Shown here: piece after piece, positions 54,756 to 63,950 of the stretch
How positions within the stretch are numbered: the first letter of the stretch is position 1
How the letters are laid out: each line of letters starts with the position of its first letter
Assembly (NCBI RefSeq): GCF_002210095.1
Contig: NZ_AQQR01000011.1
Coordinates: 80,108-144,107, forward strand
Source of the DNA: Marinibacterium profundimaris
Lineage (GTDB): Bacteria > Pseudomonadota > Alphaproteobacteria > Rhodobacterales > Rhodobacteraceae
Reading direction: 5' to 3'
Length of the DNA stretch: 64,000 nucleotides
Program-made: the position numbers and the translations under genes
The notes under the pieces: generated by a model
What the model was told of the DNA's origin: nothing
What the model saw: only the letters and a program-made list of their open reading frames with translations
Databases searched by the model: none

Positions 54756-56063
54756 CTATCCCAGGACAGAAAAGCTCGAGTCCGCGTTGATCTCGCGCTT
54801 GCGGGAATAGAACCCCACGTCGATGTGGCGCTGGATATAGGGCAGCAGGAAGCTCATCGGTTCGGCGTCGTGGTCGTTCCCGGCCTCGCAATAGGCGACC
54901 AGCGCGGCCATCATCTTGCCCGCGATCGGCGCGTTCTTGAACTGGTTCCCCGAGGATCCGCAGGCCATGTAGAAGCCCGTCAGCGAAGACTTGTCGTAGA
55001 TCGGGATCCAGTCGGTCGAGGCATCGTACAGGTCCACAACGCCGCGCATCTTCGACGGGATGCCAAGGCTCGGCACCCGTTGGGCATAGCGCATGGCCTG
55101 GGTGGTCCATTGATCGGTGAAATCGCGGTTGTAGGCGATGTCGCTCTCGGCCCAGTCATGGGGATCGCACGCCGGGTCTTCCGAGCCGATCAGGATATGG
55201 TTGCCGTGTTCGGGCCGGACATAGACCGCGATGTCGCTGTCCGAAACGATCATGCCGTCATTCTCGAAATCGAAGCCGGGCGGCGACGGCACGTGGGTGA
55301 CCTCCTGCCGCAGGGGGCGTGTCTTGATCGTCATGTCGCCGGTCACGCCGGCCAGTTCGTTGATATGGGCCGAGCCGGGGCCGGCCACGTTGATGACAAC
55401 AGGCGCGTGGATCTCTTCGCCATCGGCAAGCTTCACGCCCTTCACCCGGCCGTTTTCGGTCAGGATTTCGGTCACCTCGGCCCGCAGGCGCGTTTCGGCC
55501 CCGTGCAGCGCGGCGGCGGCCATCAGGTTCTGCGCCGAGAGCGCCGGATCGGTGACATAGCCGCCGTTGGGCCAGTAGACCGCGCCGGACATCCGCCCGC
55601 CGTTGGGCTTGCCGAAGTCGGGATCGTCGGCCCGCTTGGGCGGGGCGAAACTGTCGAGGCTGTAGATCGGCATCTTCGCGCGGACCTCGTCGGGTCCCAG
55701 CTCTTCGAAGGGGCAGTCAAGCTCGGCCGAGTAGGCCATGTGGCGGCGCAGGAAATTGTTGGCCTCGGTCTTCATGACCATGCAGCCGGTCTCGCGGAAC
55801 TGCGCCAGGCTCTGGTCGGGGCCGAGCCCCAGGTAGTCGGCCCAGTCGCGCCAGTAGTGATAGCCTTCCCAGGCAAAGGCGGTGCCATCGAAGGTGGAGT
55901 AATGCATCCGGATGATGGCGCAGGATCCGGCGGTGGAGCCATGACCGGCCTGGGCGTTGCGATCGAGCGACAGGACCTTCCACCCGGCCTTGGCCAGTTC
56001 AAAGGCGATGGCCGCGCCGATCACGCCGGTGCCGATGATGAGTGCGTCGGGGGAATGGGTCAT
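54756..56063 (-). CDS. FAD-dependent oxidoreductase (DAO family)
   Basis: This 435-residue protein has the FAD-binding motif LIIGTGVIGAAIAFELAKAGW at the N-terminus and the D-amino-acid-oxidase/sarcosine-oxidase type fold, with a C-terminal YMACGSSGNQFKNAP segment. It would oxidise a secondary or primary amine. It is flanked by exported proteins and may be unrelated to them. The substrate is unknown. Confidence 0.88.
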   Translation of the reverse strand: MTHSPDALIIGTGVIGAAIAFELAKAGWKVLSLDRNAQAGHGSTAGSCAIIRMHYSTFDGTAFAWEGYHYWRDWADYLGLGPDQSLAQFRETGCMVMKTEANNFLRRHMAYSAELDCPFEELGPDEVRAKMPIYSLDSFAPPKRADDPDFGKPNGGRMSGAVYWPNGGYVTDPALSAQNLMAAAALHGAETRLRAEVTEILTENGRVKGVKLADGEEIHAPVVINVAGPGSAHINELAGVTGDMTIKTRPLRQEVTHVPSPPGFDFENDGMIVSDSDIAVYVRPEHGNHILIGSEDPACDPHDWAESDIAYNRDFTDQWTTQAMRYAQRVPSLGIPSKMRGVVDLYDASTDWIPIYDKSSLTGFYMACGSSGNQFKNAPIAGKMMAALVAYCEAGNDHDAEPMSFLLPYIQRHIDVGFYSRKREINADSSFSVLG

Positions 56064-56242
56064 GGTGTCTCTCCATCGTGGTCAGGGCCGGTGTAGCGGC
56101 CCGGGCGTGGCATCCCTTGCCCGTTTGCGTCATGTACCGGGTCAAAACCACCGGCAGCCCCGGGCCAACACGCGCAGAGCACGCCAGGATGCGCGCCGGT
56201 GCAAGAGAATTCGTCAAAATATCACGGACATGGACGCCGGGG

Positions 56243-56566
56243 TCAGTGGGCCTCGATCACGCGGGCGATCCAGCCGCGATAGGTCGAGATCCGGGTGTAG
56301 ACCGCGTACAGATCCTCGTGCCCACAGCTCTGCTCGGACCCCAGAGGCGAACGGCCCCAGCTGACGATGCCAACCTGCGCCCAGTCTCCCTCGGTCGTGC
56401 GCATCATCAGGGGTCCGCCGCTGTCGCCGTTGCAGGGTGATGCGGCGATGACCTCCGGCCCGTCGCCGGCGGGCGAGGTCGTGTCCTGCGCGTCGTCCTG
56501 CGCCTGGGCCGGGGCGGTCAGCAGCGCGGCGAAGGCGGCGATCAGCAGAAGGCGGGGGCGACACAT
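56243..56566 (-). CDS. Exported half-trypsin: signal peptide plus C-terminal part of an S1 protease domain
   Basis: This 107-residue protein has a signal peptide (LLLIAAFAALLTAPAQA) and then only the second half of a chymotrypsin-fold domain: CNGDSGGPLM with the nucleophile Ser, VGIVSWGRS, and the C-terminal YTRISTYRGWIARVI helix. The segments that carry the catalytic His and Asp in trypsin are absent, so it cannot be an ordinary protease. It may be a deletion remnant or a small binding protein. It is intact as a reading frame and directly downstream of the caspase-like gene. Confidence 0.75.
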   Translation of the reverse strand: MCRPRLLLIAAFAALLTAPAQAQDDAQDTTSPAGDGPEVIAASPCNGDSGGPLMMRTTEGDWAQVGIVSWGRSPLGSEQSCGHEDLYAVYTRISTYRGWIARVIEAH

Positions 56567-56611
56567 GTCCGGGTTCTCCTCGATGAAACGTCTCTTGCGG
56601 TTCCTGCGCCG

Positions 56612-58831
56612 TCACGGGCCTGCCAGCAGGCCGGCCTGGCGCAGGGCCTGCGCTCGCGGCAGCACCCGCCAGTCGCGGCGGGTGACCCAGATCTCGGACA
56701 CCGGTGTCGCGCCCATCATCGCGCCCCGCGTGTGGGGTGTCTGCGCCAGCCCTTGCAGAAAGGCGTTGGCGCGGCTTACCGCAGCGTCCGCGACGCCACT
56801 GCGGGAGGCATCGCGCGACGGCGCAAAGCAGTTCTCCACCCGCCCTTCCAGCACCAGCGCCTCGGCGTTCGACGGCCGCTCGGTCACGATGGTGAAGAGC
56901 CGTTCGGCCCCGGCGGTGTACTGGTCGCCCGGGCAATCGGCGCAGATCGTCATGTCATCGCCCAGCCCGACCGGCGCGGTCATCCCCTCGACCGGCATAT
57001 ATTGCGCATGGATGCAGTACTGGCTGTCGATATGCACCCGGTTCACATCGTAAAGCCGCTGCGACAGACCCTGCACCCGGACCTGGACGGAATCGCATTG
57101 CTTCAGGTCCTCGCCTCCGTCCAGCGGGACAAAGGGGTCGTCCTGCACCGAGAACAGCGCGTCCTGGCATTCTGCGAAGATGTCGATCTGCGCGCCCGGT
57201 GGCATCAGATCATCGGGCCGCGCCGCGCGCAGGCGGCTGTCGATCCGCACCGGGCTGATGTCGAGCAGGCTCTGCTGGCCCGCCAGCCCGCCCATCACCC
57301 GCGCCAGCGTCTCGGCCTTGCCGATGCGCTCCAGCAGCGCGGTCAGCGGCACGTCCGGGGCGCCGGTCCAGCCAAGCCCCACCGCCTGCCCGCCGATCTG
57401 CGCCTGCGGGCCGAACCAGAGCGTAGTGCCATCGTGAAGCGTCTCGACCTCGTAATCCTCCGGATCCAGGGCCAGAGCATAGCCGCCGGTGCCCCCGGGG
57501 CTGGCGGCCACGGCCTCGGCCAGCGCCAGCGTCACGGGATGATCGCCGGGCAGCGGCACGCCGGTGGCCAGGTCTCGCGGCGGGGCAAGGCGCACGGTCA
57601 TGTCGAGCGGCCGCGCCAGCACCTGGGCAAAGCGCGCCTCTGCCGGCAGCGCGCCCATGGACGCGCAGGGCGCGGCGAGGCGCGGTTCGCACCCGGCCGC
57701 GACCGCCTGCAGCCGGGACGAGGTGGCGCCGGTGCGGGTCACCTGGGCCTGACCGATCGCGGCCTCGGGCGGATCGAAGGCATCGGCATAAAGGGCCAGC
57801 AAGGTGCCTTCGGTCAGCCCGTGCACCTTGCCGGCCGCCACCTGCCGTCCGCGCAGGGCAAAGCGCTGCACGCTCTCGGTCGCTTCGCCGCCGAACAGCT
57901 GCGCGTCGATCAGCGTGCCCTCCCAGGCCGGGGTCTGCAGCTTGCCCATACCGCTCAGCGTGGTGTCGTTCAGGTCGGCCAGCACCGCCTGGAACAGCTG
58001 CCGAAAGCTTGGCGCCTCTTCCACCCGGTCGAGCCGCGCGGCCAGCTTCGCCGTGAAGAGCCCGTAGATCTCGGGCCCCTCCCCCTCTGGCGCCATGTCG
58101 ACCTCGCGCGCGAATTCGTTGGACTGGGCCGCGTAGAAGGCGATGTAGCCGCCGGGCAGATCCGCATCCGTCGGCGCCACCACCGCGCGTTCCACCTGTT
58201 CGGCCGGCAACAGGTCGACCCCCAGCGCCTGCGGATCGGCAAAGCGCAGGCCCGAGACCGGCATGCGCGTCCCGGTCCCCGAATGGCAGCTGTCCAGCAC
58301 CAGCCAGACATCCGCGCCCTTGGCCCGGATCGCATCGATCGCCGCGCCCAGTTCCTCGTCGACGATGGCATTGGGGATCACGCCCGAGCCCGGCTCGGAC
58401 CGGGCCACGTCGATCGGCAGGAACACCTCGTCCTGGCCGTCGGTCTCGTCGCCCTGCGGATCGTACTGCCGGGTGCCGTGGCCGCTGAGATGGATGTAGA
58501 CGAAATCGCCGGGCTGCGCCGCCTCGGCCTCGGCCGCCAGAGCACCCAGGATCGCCGCCCGCGTGGGCCGCGCCGCGCCCTCGACACCGTCGGCCAGCAA
58601 CGTGACGCTGCCGGCTCCGCGCCGGTCCAGCACATCGGCCATCAGCCGCACGTCATTGGCGGGCCCCTGCAGATCCGCCAGCCCGATGTCGAGCTCGTAA
58701 TCCGACACGCCCACCAGCACCGCGCGCAGCTCTGCCGCAACCGGCCCCGCACCCAATCCGCTCGTTACCGCACACAGCGCGACCAGGCCCGCGCCCCGAA
58801 GCCAGTCAATCATCGGCACCCCCAGGTTCAT
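56612..58831 (-). CDS. Caspase-like (peptidase C14) exported protein
   Basis: This 739-residue protein has a signal peptide, a caspase-fold domain (about residues 35-290) with the catalytic dyad His118 (YIHLSGHGT) and Cys182 (LVLDSCHSG), and a long C-terminal part rich in cysteines and without a recognised family. The prodomain-like start ELRAVLVGVSDYELD is typical of metacaspase-type bacterial proteins. It is probably a cysteine peptidase acting in the periplasm or outside. ATG 58813 is an alternative start. It diverges from the DUF900 gene. Confidence 0.85.
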   Translation of the reverse strand: MNLGVPMIDWLRGAGLVALCAVTSGLGAGPVAAELRAVLVGVSDYELDIGLADLQGPANDVRLMADVLDRRGAGSVTLLADGVEGAARPTRAAILGALAAEAEAAQPGDFVYIHLSGHGTRQYDPQGDETDGQDEVFLPIDVARSEPGSGVIPNAIVDEELGAAIDAIRAKGADVWLVLDSCHSGTGTRMPVSGLRFADPQALGVDLLPAEQVERAVVAPTDADLPGGYIAFYAAQSNEFAREVDMAPEGEGPEIYGLFTAKLAARLDRVEEAPSFRQLFQAVLADLNDTTLSGMGKLQTPAWEGTLIDAQLFGGEATESVQRFALRGRQVAAGKVHGLTEGTLLALYADAFDPPEAAIGQAQVTRTGATSSRLQAVAAGCEPRLAAPCASMGALPAEARFAQVLARPLDMTVRLAPPRDLATGVPLPGDHPVTLALAEAVAASPGGTGGYALALDPEDYEVETLHDGTTLWFGPQAQIGGQAVGLGWTGAPDVPLTALLERIGKAETLARVMGGLAGQQSLLDISPVRIDSRLRAARPDDLMPPGAQIDIFAECQDALFSVQDDPFVPLDGGEDLKQCDSVQVRVQGLSQRLYDVNRVHIDSQYCIHAQYMPVEGMTAPVGLGDDMTICADCPGDQYTAGAERLFTIVTERPSNAEALVLEGRVENCFAPSRDASRSGVADAAVSRANAFLQGLAQTPHTRGAMMGATPVSEIWVTRRDWRVLPRAQALRQAGLLAGP

Positions 58832-58970
58832 CCGATCAACATGTGAAGCAGCTTATCGGGCGTTGCGGCGGTGACAAAGAAGAACGTGGCCTTATGCGCG
58901 CTTGTTAGAACGTTAAAAGGACTGTTAACCTTACGTAGCAGTCGATTTTGTATCAGGTGACACGTTTCCC

Positions 58971-60809
58971 ATGTTGTGCCAGGCCCGTTACGCTGTCCTT
59001 CTTTGCCTGACCCTGGGACTCGCATCCGCCGCGCCTCAGACACAGGCGCAATCGCAAGCGCAATCCCGGACGCCGCTGCAATCGCAGGTGGAGGCGCTGT
59101 CGGGCGCCGATCTGTACAATCTGCAGTACCTGGCCCAGGCCGATCCGGACGCAGCCGCGCGCCGCATCGAGGAGACGCTCGCCGCGCTGCAATCCCAGCC
59201 TGGCGCCGATCCGCAAGTCCTCTTCGATCTCTGGCAGTTGCGGGCCGAGATCGCGCGCGCGGGCGGCAGCCCCGAGGCGGCCGGGATCTACATGGAGCTG
59301 GCCGGTCTCGCCCTGCGCAGCCCCGAGCTGGGCGAGGATCCGGTGGTGCTCTATGCCGAGGCGCAGGCGCTTTACGAGACGCAGGGCAACCTGGAGGATG
59401 CACAGATCGCGGCGGACGAGAAGCTCGCCGTGATGCTCGACCGCGCCTATGACGGAGAGGCCATCGCCCGCGCCTACGACGCGTTCGCGCGGCTGTCCCT
59501 GGCGCTTGGCGATACTGCGCTGGCACAGCGGGCGAGCGACCTGGCCGAAGAGGCCCGGCGCCCGCCGCCGCCCCCGGTCGCAGCCCTGGTCGAGAGCTTG
59601 CCCAGCGGCCCGGCGCCCGAGACCGTTCCGGGCACCCGGGGCGAGGCCACAGGCTTTACCAGCATCGACGTCTATTATGCCACCGACCGCGCCCTGACCG
59701 GTGACAGCGACCCTGCGCGCGTCTATGGCGGCGGGCGCGGAGAGCTGGACCTGGGTGTCGCCATCGTCACCGTGCCGATGCAGCACACGCCGGGCATGGT
59801 CGAAAGCGCCTCGATCTGGCGGCTGGAGTTCCGCGAGAACCCGTCGCGCCACGTGATCCTGCAATCGGTCACCCGGCTGGAGGACGCCGCCTTCTATGAT
59901 CGCCTGTCCTCGGAATTCGACGCGGACACGTCAGAGGCCTTCGTCTTCGTCCACGGCTACAACGTCACCTTCGACCAGGCCGCCAAGCGCGCCGCGCAGA
60001 TGGCCTATGACATGCATTACCCGGCGGTACCGATCCTCTATTCCTGGCCCTCGCGCGGCTCCACCCTTGCCTATGTCGCCGACAGCGCGGTGGTGCGCCT
60101 CAGCGGGCGGCGGCTGGCCGAGTTCCTCGATACGCTGGCCGAGCGGTCGGGCGCCGGGACGATCCACATCGTCGCGCATTCCATGGGCAATCGCGCGCTG
60201 ACCGATGCGCTCGAGATCCTGGCGTTGCGGCGCGGGGTGCAGGAGGGGGACGCACCGGTCTTCGGGCAGGTGCTCTTTGCCGCGCCGGACGTGGATGCGG
60301 GGCTGTTCGCGCGGATGGTGCAGACGATCCGGCCGATCGCACAGCGGCTGACGCTTTATGCCTCGGAACAGGATTGGGCGCTGGTGTCGTCGCGCAAGCT
60401 GCATGGCAACGCGCCGCGCGCCGGACAGGGCGGAGAGGTGACGCTGGTGGATGCCAATCTTGACAGTATCGACATGTCGGAACTGGGCGAGGACATGCTG
60501 GCGCACAGCTATTTCGCCGACCAGAGCTCGGCCTTGGCGGATATCGTGGCGCTGTTCTGGCGCGATGCCCCGCCCGAGAAACGCTGTGGCCTGGAGCCGC
60601 GCCAGACCGGCGCGGCGGATGCGCCGGTAACCTGGCGTTATCAGGCCGGCGCCTGCGAGACGGATGAACTGATCGGTGCGCTGTCCCACCTGCGCGCCGC
60701 CGGGGTCAGCGACCCGGGCCGGATCCCGGGTATCCTGGCCTCCATCGTGACGGATCCGGGGCTGGCCGAACGGTTGCAGCCACCGCTGCTGCGGCTGCTG
60801 CAGCCCTGA
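58971..60809 (+). CDS. Exported alpha/beta hydrolase (DUF900 family)
   Basis: This 612-residue protein has a signal peptide, an amino-terminal helical TPR-like region (about 35-195), and a DUF900 hydrolase domain (about 225-480) with the oxyanion region VFVHGYNVTF, the nucleophile motif IVAHSMGNR and a later Asp in FAAPDVD. Such proteins are serine esterases or lipases. The promoter region is shared with the caspase-like gene, so the two are likely to be coordinately controlled. The C-terminal 100 residues have no recognised domain. Confidence 0.82.
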   Translation: MLCQARYAVLLCLTLGLASAAPQTQAQSQAQSRTPLQSQVEALSGADLYNLQYLAQADPDAAARRIEETLAALQSQPGADPQVLFDLWQLRAEIARAGGSPEAAGIYMELAGLALRSPELGEDPVVLYAEAQALYETQGNLEDAQIAADEKLAVMLDRAYDGEAIARAYDAFARLSLALGDTALAQRASDLAEEARRPPPPPVAALVESLPSGPAPETVPGTRGEATGFTSIDVYYATDRALTGDSDPARVYGGGRGELDLGVAIVTVPMQHTPGMVESASIWRLEFRENPSRHVILQSVTRLEDAAFYDRLSSEFDADTSEAFVFVHGYNVTFDQAAKRAAQMAYDMHYPAVPILYSWPSRGSTLAYVADSAVVRLSGRRLAEFLDTLAERSGAGTIHIVAHSMGNRALTDALEILALRRGVQEGDAPVFGQVLFAAPDVDAGLFARMVQTIRPIAQRLTLYASEQDWALVSSRKLHGNAPRAGQGGEVTLVDANLDSIDMSELGEDMLAHSYFADQSSALADIVALFWRDAPPEKRCGLEPRQTGAADAPVTWRYQAGACETDELIGALSHLRAAGVSDPGRIPGILASIVTDPGLAERLQPPLLRLLQP

Positions 60810-60816
60810 GGGGCCC

Positions 60817-61404
60817 CTAGTTGCCCGGCTGAGATTGGGGCTGTGCCCCCGCCGGATCCGCTTCGCTTGACGGATCGTCCCGATCGAACAGGGTTTCATC
60901 GAAGTCGCAGACGCCGGCGCCCTCTCCGAAATACCTGCCGCAAACGGGATCGAACATCAGGTAGCCCACCATCAGCCAGACCAGCCCCAGCAGGACGATA
61001 CGGCGCCAGGGATGTCTTCGGTAATTGAGCCTGAGCATCCAGAGGTCCAGGTGGCTCAGGTCGTCGTCCTCATGCGCGTCGCGCAGATCGGAAAGCCCGG
61101 CCTGAAGGCCAAGGTAGCTTTCCCACATCGCCACCATCTGGAAGATCAGGTTCACCGTGTAGAAGCTGAACACCAGGGTCCGGGTGACGATGTAGGGTTG
61201 TTCGACGCTGCCGTTTTCCACCAGGAAGGCCATCACCGTGGCCACGGCGGCATGGGCATAGATCAGCCGCTCCCAGATCGCATCGGCCCGGCCCTGCAGC
61301 ACCATGCAGGCGTGGAACAGCTCGCGTGTCTCGGTCGCCGGAAGCGGGCGGCGCGACGGCCTGGTGGCGGGTTTCATCATGCGCTGACCGCGGAAGAGCA
61401 TCAC
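60817..61404 (-). CDS. Small membrane protein of unknown function
   Basis: This 195-residue protein has three hydrophobic segments (about 48-65, 75-100 and 135-152) and an acidic, glutamine- and proline-rich C-terminus. No family is recognised. It is convergent with the DUF900 gene, with only seven bases between the two stop codons. ATG 61380 is an alternative start. Confidence 0.6.
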   Translation of the reverse strand: MMLFRGQRMMKPATRPSRRPLPATETRELFHACMVLQGRADAIWERLIYAHAAVATVMAFLVENGSVEQPYIVTRTLVFSFYTVNLIFQMVAMWESYLGLQAGLSDLRDAHEDDDLSHLDLWMLRLNYRRHPWRRIVLLGLVWLMVGYLMFDPVCGRYFGEGAGVCDFDETLFDRDDPSSEADPAGAQPQSQPGN

Positions 61405-61496
61405 TGGTTACCAAGTTACGAAAACAGGATTAACCGAGTGTAGCAATCGCGCAAGGCCTTTGGATCGCCGTCCCGCATGGCCGGGGCGGCGCAGGG

Positions 61497-62837
61497 TCAG
61501 CTCCGCAAGGCCTCCACGATCGGCAGCCGCCGCATCGACAGCCCCGGCAACAGCGACAGCAGGGTCGCGACGCTGAGAAACCCGGCGACCGCGTGCAGTT
61601 CGGGCCAGGCCAGCGGGGCGGTGACCAGGATGTCGGTCCGTTCGGACAGCACGCGGCTGAGCAGCGCCGCCGCAAGCCAGCCGACGGCCAGCCCAAGCAC
61701 CGCGCCGCAGGCAAGCAGCGTGGCGGCATAGCTCCAGACCACGGCAAAGACGAACCGCGCGGGCGCCCCGAGCGCGCGCAGCAGCGCCAGCTGCCGGCGA
61801 AACAGCCGCGTCAGGATCAGCAGCCCGACCAGCACGCTGGCGGCGACCAGAACCTGCGTGACCAGCGCCATGACCGACATCGCCTGCCGCACGTCGCCCA
61901 TCACCCGGTAGAGCTGCGCCAGCACGGCGCCGGGGAAGAAGGCCATCGTCTCGGCGTCCCGGGTGAAGGCCGAGCGCAGGGCATAGTTGGACCACAGCGC
62001 CTCTGACCGGACGACGATCGCCGGGGTGCCGGGGAAATAGGCCGCATCGAAGGGCGGGCCGATGCGGTCGTGGGCCCCTGCCCCGTCAGGACCGGGCGCA
62101 TGGCCATTGGCCAGGCCGTGCACCTCCCAGACCGCCTCGATCGGGACGATCAGCGCGCGGTCCCAGGGCGTGCCGGTGGGCGCCATCCGCCCCACGACGG
62201 TAAAGCTCGCGCCCGCATGCGCATGGGCATTGTCCGCGTCCAGCGCCACGTCGCCCGTGCCATGGGCCGGCTCGAACCGCTCGCCCAGCCCCACCGGGGC
62301 GAAGGCGCCCGCGATGGCCTCGGTCGAGGTCTCGAACATCCGGCCCTCGATGGCGCCGTCCGACAGGTAGGTCACGAAATCCGCGATCGTGCCGACCACC
62401 GGCGCGCCGGCATAGCTGTCGCCGAAGCCCAGCGGCGCGGCCAGCGCGACCTCGGGATGGGTGGCGACCTCGTCATAGATCGTGCCCGAGAGCAGGCCCA
62501 CGTCCGAGGGCTGCAGGTAGACCGAGGCGAACAGCATGGTCACCTCGCTGCCGGGGGCCGCGACGATCAGGTCGAACTTGTCCGCCGCCGCCGCCGTGCC
62601 CGCGCGCAGCCCGCGTTCCTGGGCCAGAAGGCCGATGCCCAGCCCCACGGCCACGGCGATCAGCAGGACGAACAAGAGGTTCGGCCCCCGGAAGCGCCAC
62701 AGCATGGCGCGCACCAGCGGCCACGGGCGCAGGCTGCGCAGAACCAGGACGCCGGTCACGACGGCCGGCAAAAGTATCAGCAGGAGCCAGAGGCCATCCT
62801 GCACCGGGGCGCTCAGCCCGGACCAGAGGTCGTTCAT
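61497..62837 (-). CDS. FtsX-like ABC transporter permease
   Basis: This 446-residue protein has an amino-terminal membrane region, a large extracytoplasmic domain (about 90-310) and three C-terminal helices typical of MacB/FtsX-type permeases (QVLVAASVLVGLLILTRLF onward). Such proteins move lipoproteins, peptides or signals rather than importing solutes. It overlaps the ATPase gene by four bases. Confidence 0.85.
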   Translation of the reverse strand: MNDLWSGLSAPVQDGLWLLLILLPAVVTGVLVLRSLRPWPLVRAMLWRFRGPNLLFVLLIAVAVGLGIGLLAQERGLRAGTAAAADKFDLIVAAPGSEVTMLFASVYLQPSDVGLLSGTIYDEVATHPEVALAAPLGFGDSYAGAPVVGTIADFVTYLSDGAIEGRMFETSTEAIAGAFAPVGLGERFEPAHGTGDVALDADNAHAHAGASFTVVGRMAPTGTPWDRALIVPIEAVWEVHGLANGHAPGPDGAGAHDRIGPPFDAAYFPGTPAIVVRSEALWSNYALRSAFTRDAETMAFFPGAVLAQLYRVMGDVRQAMSVMALVTQVLVAASVLVGLLILTRLFRRQLALLRALGAPARFVFAVVWSYAATLLACGAVLGLAVGWLAAALLSRVLSERTDILVTAPLAWPELHAVAGFLSVATLLSLLPGLSMRRLPIVEALRS

Positions 62838-63511
62838 GCCGCCAGGTCTCCGTCCGTCATCCGCCCGTCGGCGATGGTGATCACCCGGTCCATCCGGGCC
62901 AGCAGCGCGGGATCGTGACTGACCACGACAGAGGTCCTTTGCCCCCGCGCCACGCCGGCGAGATCCTCGATCAGCGCATCCGCGGCGGCGCGGTGCAGGC
63001 TGGCCGTGGGCTCGTCCGCCAGCAGGATTGCGGCGTCATTGGCCAGGGCCCGGGCCACACCGACCCGCTGGCGTTCGCCGCCCGAATAGCTGTCGACGCC
63101 CCGCCCGGGGTCGGACAGGCCCAGCCGGCCCAACATCTCTTGCGCGCGCAACCGTATTCCCGGCCGCTGCGCCCGGGGCGCGAAAAGCGCGGGAAGGGCC
63201 GCGTTGTCGATGCCGCTGAGTTCGTCGAAAAGCAGGAAATCCTGGAAGATGAAGCCCATATGCGCCGCCCGGAAGGCCCCGCGCCGGTCCGGCGACAGCG
63301 ACAGGATGTCGGTTCCGTTCCATTCGACCCGGCCCCGCGCCCCCTCGATCAGGCCGGCGATGGCATACAGAAACGTGGATTTCCCAGCGCCCGAAGGGCC
63401 GCGCAGGCCCAGGCTCTGCCCCGGCGCAAGCGAGAGCGCCTCGACCGACAGCAGCATCCGCCCCCCGCGCCCCGGCACTTCGAGGTCCGAGACCGTCAGC
63501 CCGTCAGCCAT
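62834..63511 (-). CDS. LolD-type ABC transporter ATP-binding protein
   Basis: This 225-residue ATPase has Walker A GPSGAGKST, signature YSGGERQR, Walker B ILLADEP and the switch His in VVSHD. It is the partner of the FtsX-like permease. It overlaps the Tat-exported protein gene by eight bases, so the three genes are one operon. Confidence 0.9.
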   Translation of the reverse strand: MADGLTVSDLEVPGRGGRMLLSVEALSLAPGQSLGLRGPSGAGKSTFLYAIAGLIEGARGRVEWNGTDILSLSPDRRGAFRAAHMGFIFQDFLLFDELSGIDNAALPALFAPRAQRPGIRLRAQEMLGRLGLSDPGRGVDSYSGGERQRVGVARALANDAAILLADEPTASLHRAAADALIEDLAGVARGQRTSVVVSHDPALLARMDRVITIADGRMTDGDLAA

Positions 63512-63950
63512 TGCGGTCGTACACCGCGTCGTCCAGACGGACCATGCTGAGAAACCCCGTCTCCTCGTCGCGGTAGGCGCCCAGTTCCAGCAGGCCGCGC
63601 GTGACGATGCGCACGTTGAACGGGATCACGTCGACGATGCGCTTGGTATAGACGGCCAGGATGTCGTCGGGCCATTCGGCCTCGGTCTCGCAAAAGGGGC
63701 AGACGGCCATGGGCATCTTGGTCAGCACGAAGAAGCGGCTCTCGGCCTTCAGCGGCGGCGCCATGAAGCCATCGACGGCGATCCGCGTGCCTTCGAGCGA
63801 CGTTGCCAGGTCCGAGAATTCGCCGGTCCGCGTGTAGAGATCGCGCAGCTTGACCGGAGCGTCGGCGGCCCGAAGCAGGCCGGGCGCGGCCAGGGTCGCG
63901 GTGGCGGCGGTGACGAAGCCACGGCGGGTGAAAGCTGTCATGAGGGGCAT
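63504..63950 (-). CDS. Tat-exported protein with a CxxC motif
   Basis: This 148-residue protein has a twin-arginine signal (TRRGFVTAATATLAAPGLL) and a mature domain with one CPFC motif in MAVCPFCETEAEWPDD. The layout VDGFMAPPL followed by the cysteine pair recalls DUF3299-type proteins that accompany LolD/FtsX pairs in zinc-responsive operons. AGGAGG precedes the ATG at 63950. The zinc link is a hypothesis. Confidence 0.65.
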   Translation of the reverse strand: MPLMTAFTRRGFVTAATATLAAPGLLRAADAPVKLRDLYTRTGEFSDLATSLEGTRIAVDGFMAPPLKAESRFFVLTKMPMAVCPFCETEAEWPDDILAVYTKRIVDVIPFNVRIVTRGLLELGAYRDEETGFLSMVRLDDAVYDRNG

